A stretch of DNA of 64,000 nucleotides from Rusavskia elegans (lineage: Eukaryota; Ascomycota; Lecanoromycetes; Teloschistales; Teloschistaceae): contig SAUG01000048.1 of assembly GCA_011316305.1 (NCBI GenBank), forward strand, positions 1 through 64,000, in the 5' to 3' direction. The stretch's first letter is position 1; every line of letters begins with the position of its first letter. Shown here one piece after another: positions 59,346 to 64,000 of the stretch. Made by a program: the position numbers and the translations under genes. Below the pieces are notes generated by a model that was not told the origin of the DNA, ran no database searches, and was given only the letters and a program-made list of their open reading frames with translations.

Positions 59346-61786
59346 CGGATCTAGCTTTTCTTTAAAATATTATCTAGATAATTTCGTAGTTTATCGAACT
59401 CGCGTTTAGATAGACTGTAGATTAGATTATATAGTAGATCTTCCCTATCTAAATCGATTATATAATCGGTATTTTTAAACGACGGTAAAGAGTTTACTAG
59501 ATATATATTATAAGCTTCGATTTCTTTATATATAGATTCCGGAATCGACGGCTCGGGCTACTATATATTTTTATTTTTTTTATTTTTATCGGCGCTATTA
59601 GTTCCTATTTATATAGCGGTATTATTATTAGATTTTATATATATAGCGGTATCGATATTAGATTTTATATATATAGCGGCAATCGATATTATATATACTA
59701 ATATATACTTTTCGTTTTATAATATATAAATAAAGACTACCGGTAAAATAATATTAAGACGGATTAACTATTTTATTTCTATTTAGTTATTTTATATCGT
59801 TTCGTTATAGATAGAAAATTATTATTACTTTAACTCTAGATCTATAACTATATATATTTGATATAAAGCTGGTATATCTAGAAAAATACTATATTTATTA
59901 GTTATATCTAGAATATAGAATCGCGATATATATATTTTCCGGCGGTTTTAACTATTTATTATTATCTAGTTTAAATTATATATTCTATATTAGACAGCGC
60001 GCTAATTTCTAATCTATTAAAAATAGGGGTTTTTTATTCTTTAGATAGAATCTAGATCGTATTAAATAATAAAAGATTAAAGAATAATATTAATCCAGAA
60101 GTTTAAATCTAGAAATACTTTAGTTCTACTATACTCTTTTACTAGTAATTTAATAAATAATTTAGTTAGAAGATTATTTCTTACTTTAATTTATTTATTT
60201 TAGGCTGTTATTAAAGTTATAACTAGTCTTTTTAGTTTTTTAACTAATTAGTATTAATAGGATTAATTTTTATTATATTAATAGTAGGCTTTTTAAAAGA
60301 TCTATTATTATTATTATAAAAGTTATTAGATTTCCGATTACTTTAGTTTTTATTCTAGTTTTTAGAGTAATTTTTAGATTAATAATCTATTCTACTATAA
60401 ATAAAGTATATACTAAATTTATTATTTTATTTATATTTTCTTAAATCGTTATTATTAATATTAGAAATATTTTTTCTATTAATATTATTCCGACTATTTT
60501 ATAATCGGCTTTTCCGGTTCCGGTTTTCGAATTTTTAAAAATTTCTTTTACTATATAGAAGTAGATAAAGTCTATTAATAGAAAAGTTCTACTATTAATC
60601 CGGCGTTATTTTACCTATATTTTTCTATTAGGTAGTCTAAACTACCTATTTATTATAACCGAAGTCTTTTAATTTCGCGCTTTAAATATATATAGTATAC
60701 TATAACTCCGGACAAATTTTAAAAAAGAAAAAGATCGAACGTTATTTATTTAATAAAGGAAGCAGCTAGACTTCTAATAATATAAAAAAATTATAGAATT
60801 CTAGGATATTCTAATCTTTATTCTAGATTATACGAAGATATTTTATCGCGGTATCTAATAAATAAAATTTAGAATCGGTAATAAAATTTAAAAAAAAATC
60901 TATAAATTTATTCTATAATATATTATTAAAGATATCTTTATTAATAAAGGATTCCTTTTTTTCGAGCTAATAGTTTAATTTCTAATTTTTAATAAAATTC
61001 TAGATCTATTAAATTTAATCCGTATAGATAAATAAAGTATCGGATTTATAAAACTAATTTCTATAGAATTCGACCTATTTATAGTATTTTTTAAAGATTA
61101 TTTTATCGCTATACTTTTTAGATTCTTTAATTTTAAACTTTAATAAAATTTACGGCGCTCGCGAAAACCTAATAGCTAGTTTAAAAAAAGGTTAATTATT
61201 ATCTAGAATATAATTTAGATCTATTATATAGAAAATCTCTACTTTATAGTATACTTTTAAAAAGGTTTTTTTCTTTACTACTATTTAAATTTCTAAAGTT
61301 TAAAGCTTTTTATTATTATCGGAATTATTACTATTATTTTCATTATTATTTTAATTATTACTACTATTAGACGGCTAATTAAAATTATATTTCTAGAAAT
61401 AAAAATTTTTAAAAAAGTATTTCTATTAGACTATAACTAATTTTTAGATAACTACTATAATAGATTTAGCTACCGGAAATAATATAGTCTACTAATATAC
61501 TAGCGATAAAATTACTATAGAATTTCGATTAGATTTTTTAAACTATAGAAAATAAACTAGAATTTTTTTATTAGGCGTTTTTAATATAAGCGGGTTATAT
61601 TTATTAGATTAATCTATAATATCTATAATCCGCGATTTAATAGCTTTAGTACTAGTTTAAAATAGTTTTATCTAAAGTATTTTACTACGGCTATAATTAT
61701 TATAAATATTATATATCGATATTAATATTATCGTATTATAAATAATATATACTAAACGAAAAATATTTAAATTAATAAATTAAAAC

Positions 61787-62026
61787 TATAAAATTAGTAT
61801 ATTTCTAGAATAGTATATAATTATAGACTAGATAAAAGATTTATTATAAAACGAATTTATATTTTAGAAAGACTAGAGTATAGCCTAGTAATAAAGGAAA
61901 AGGAAAAAGTAAAAAAGGATCGAGATTCGATACGCTAGTAACGTTCTAGTAACTAGGCGGCAAGCCTCGTTTCTAAACGTCCTAATTATATTTCCAAGAT
62001 CTATATAACGCGTCTAGCGTTTTACA
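61787..62026 (-). repeat. LTR, right copy
   Basis: 240 bp, starting TATAAAATTAG and ending ...GCGTTTTACA. Same length as the left copy. It is the 5' LTR of the minus-strand element and is followed by the AATTC target duplication. Confidence 0.85.
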
Positions 62027-62031
62027 AATTC

Positions 62032-64000
62032 GCGATAAATATTAAAATCTAAATAATTACGTAATTTGATATAACGTTTCTATATATCAGAAAACGTTAT
62101 ATTCGAATCTAGTTACAATCGTAAGCGTAGTTCGAACTACTAAATAATAAAGAAATCTAGACGTAGATTATCGTAACTAGTCCCGTATAACCGTAAAGAT
62201 AAAGTTACGATATTACGAGATATTTTCGTTATAGAGGTAATTAAAAAGAAAATAATTAAAGGTATTTAATAATTATATTATCGACTAATAAAAAAAGCTA
62301 TTTAATAGAAGTAAAAAGTAATATATATAATAAAAGTAGCCGATAGTACCGATAGATAGCTGTCCGCTAAGAGATTTTATTAAAAAAGTCGGCTATAACG
62401 ACTATAGATAGCTATAAATAATTAGCGTCGTTTAATTAACTAATTTTCTAAAATGTTTCTATAAATTTATAAATATAATATAGTTTATTCTATATCGTTT
62501 TTTATCTAGCCTATTTATATACGGGGTATATAAAATCTAATTAATTCTTTTTCTTTTCTTTTTCTTTTAATATTTTTATTATATATTTTTAAAAAAGGAA
62601 TTAATTAAAGTCTTTCCGCCGAATCTAGTTAACAGATATTATTATATCTTTTTTCTATGGTTTTTATATTTGTAATTTTTTAAAAGAATATAAAGTAAAA
62701 GTTAGTAGTAATATTTATAATAAATATATTCGGATCTAAAAATCGTATAATTTTTTAATTTCTAATACGATCTATAACGTTATTTTTTTTCTTTTTATTT
62801 TCTACATTTTAATATTTATAGAGAAACGTTTTAAAGATAAAAAGAATAAACTCCGTTCTAATATCGAAAATATTTTTAAAAAGTATTTTAAAACGCGCTA
62901 TTATATCGAATTCTTTTTAGATTTCGAAAAAGAAATTCGTAATCGTTATTTTATTTAGAAATCGGATCTCCGTCGATTTTTTAGAAAATAAAAGCGTTTT
63001 ATTATTTATTATCGCGCTTTAGATAAATATAAAAGTAATCTTTTTATTTAGAAATAATATATTCTATCTCCCTTCGATAAATTCGATAATTTAGTAGTAT
63101 TCTACTCTTTTATTAGTTTTACGCCAGCCGCGTAAAAGACGTCCGTTAAATTAGTTTCTAGTTTTAATTCGAGTAATTTTAATCGGTTTTTAAAAAAACT
63201 CGATATCTTTTAACTTTTAGAAATATTAAATATATAAAAGAGTATCTAGTAAAAGATTTCTTTATATCGTATTATCGTTTTTATTTCGATTTATATATTA
63301 TTATTATAAATTATATCCGGATCTTCTAATATTTCCGCTAACTTTTATTCTTTAACTACTATTTTATTCTATAATAATATTAGAAACTATTCGTCCTTTA
63401 ATTATATATTTAGTATAGGGTCTAGTATTCTATTATATTTTTTATCTGGTTTTGGTATAGAATTATATTTAATTTTTTCTATTTTTTTAATAATATTTTC
63501 ATAGATTATATTAATATTATCCGTTTATAATCTTTAGATTATTTCTTAAATTTTACCGTATTAAAAAGCCAGTTATATTAATAGATAGTAGTATTTTTTC
63601 TAAATTTTTATCTTCTAGATTTCCCTTCTTTATTTAAAAAAAATATCGATTTCTTTAATCTGCTCGTAATCTAAATTTAATCTAATATTTAATTTATTAT
63701 AAAAAAGATTTTTATTTATAAAGAAATATATTATCTATAATTCTATTTTTTTTCTAATCGTACTTTTCTATATTAATATTTCCGAAATCGATTCTTTCTA
63801 TTTATTTTCTAAAACGACGTATTATTTAGAATTTTTGATTATTATAATATTTAATATTTCGATTAATCTATTTTCTATTTTAATTTTGATTTTCGTAATT
63901 CTATTATTTTACTAAAATACTTTCTAAATATATTCTTTAATTTAGTTATATAATTTTTTTATAATTTTTTTATAATTTTTTTTTTTTTATTTTTATTTAT
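62032..64000. other. AT-rich remnant right of the retrotransposon
   Basis: Continuation of the mutated block to the window edge. A hairpin built on ATATAACGTTT / AAACGTTATAT lies near 62070-62105. No family could be recognised; presumably another decayed element into which the retrotransposon inserted. Confidence 0.45.

Larger units (their letters stand above)
53108..62026 (-). mobile_element. Ty3/gypsy LTR retrotransposon, RIP-mutated
   Basis: An 8919-bp element bounded by two 240-bp direct LTRs and flanked by the perfect 5-bp target duplication AATTC (53103..53107 and 62027..62031). The LTR ends follow the TG...CA rule: the left copy keeps TG, the right copy keeps CA, and the missing partner bases are explained by transitions. 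The coding strand is minus: reverse transcriptase text lies at about 58.9-59.35 kb and integrase text at about 57.0-57.15 kb, in the pol order RT then integrase that defines Ty3/gypsy. All frames contain many stops, so the copy is dead. Confidence 0.85.
50980..64000. other. AT-rich, RIP-like block without genes
   Basis: From here to the window edge the sequence is dominated by A and T, with abundant TA steps, and no frame longer than about 60 codons survives. The few recognisable parts are transposon-derived and differ by C-to-T and G-to-A changes, the mark of repeat-induced point mutation in Pezizomycotina. Such blocks are normally silent heterochromatin. GC content was judged by eye, not computed. 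Confidence 0.88.

Overview
The window is nuclear DNA of a filamentous ascomycete (Pezizomycotina). Genes have short GT-AG introns, mostly 48-110 nt. Housekeeping genes are tightly packed, an Argonaute gene is present, and the last 13 kb is an extremely AT-rich block that looks like repeat-induced point mutation (RIP). Dothideomycetes is my guess for the class, but nothing here proves it.

Region 1 (1-28.4 kb) is a conserved core with a few secreted-protein genes. It starts with the 3' end of an Sds23-type CBS-domain gene. A cysteine-rich secreted repeat protein with possible Kex2 sites follows (1.3-3.0 kb). Next come a decayed fragment (4.5 kb), a membrane-anchored gene with broken frames (5.1-6.3 kb), a large secreted protein (8.0-9.7 kb), a 505-residue unknown protein and a 50-residue secreted peptide. 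Then come well-recognised genes: an AMMECR1-domain protein, a Ca2+/calmodulin-dependent kinase, Golgi tether subunit COG3, mitochondrial ribosomal protein uS2m, a mitochondrial carrier with a 12-nt microexon, and an Argonaute with a complete catalytic tetrad.

Region 2 (29.3-43.8 kb) looks accessory. Two near-identical 36-bp direct repeats bracket it. It holds an ATP-grasp ligase, an isochorismatase-like hydrolase, an amidase and a CmcJ/GA4-desaturase-like oxygenase, a set that looks like a small biosynthetic cluster. It also holds a membrane protein of unknown function, an NLR-like NB-ARC/TPR protein and two MITE-like inverted-repeat elements.

Region 3 (44.2-50.5 kb) returns to core genes: RNA14 (mRNA 3'-end processing) and a short-chain dehydrogenase/reductase.

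Region 4 (about 51-64 kb) is an AT-rich, gene-empty block. Inside it lies a complete but mutated Ty3/gypsy LTR retrotransposon (53108-62026). It has two 240-bp LTRs, a perfect 5-bp target duplication, and recognisable reverse transcriptase and integrase remnants on the minus strand. A small GC-rich hairpin sits inside the element and has escaped the mutation.

Gene models were spliced by eye from GT/AG sites and reading-frame continuity. Where every phase closed I say so; where it did not I say that too.
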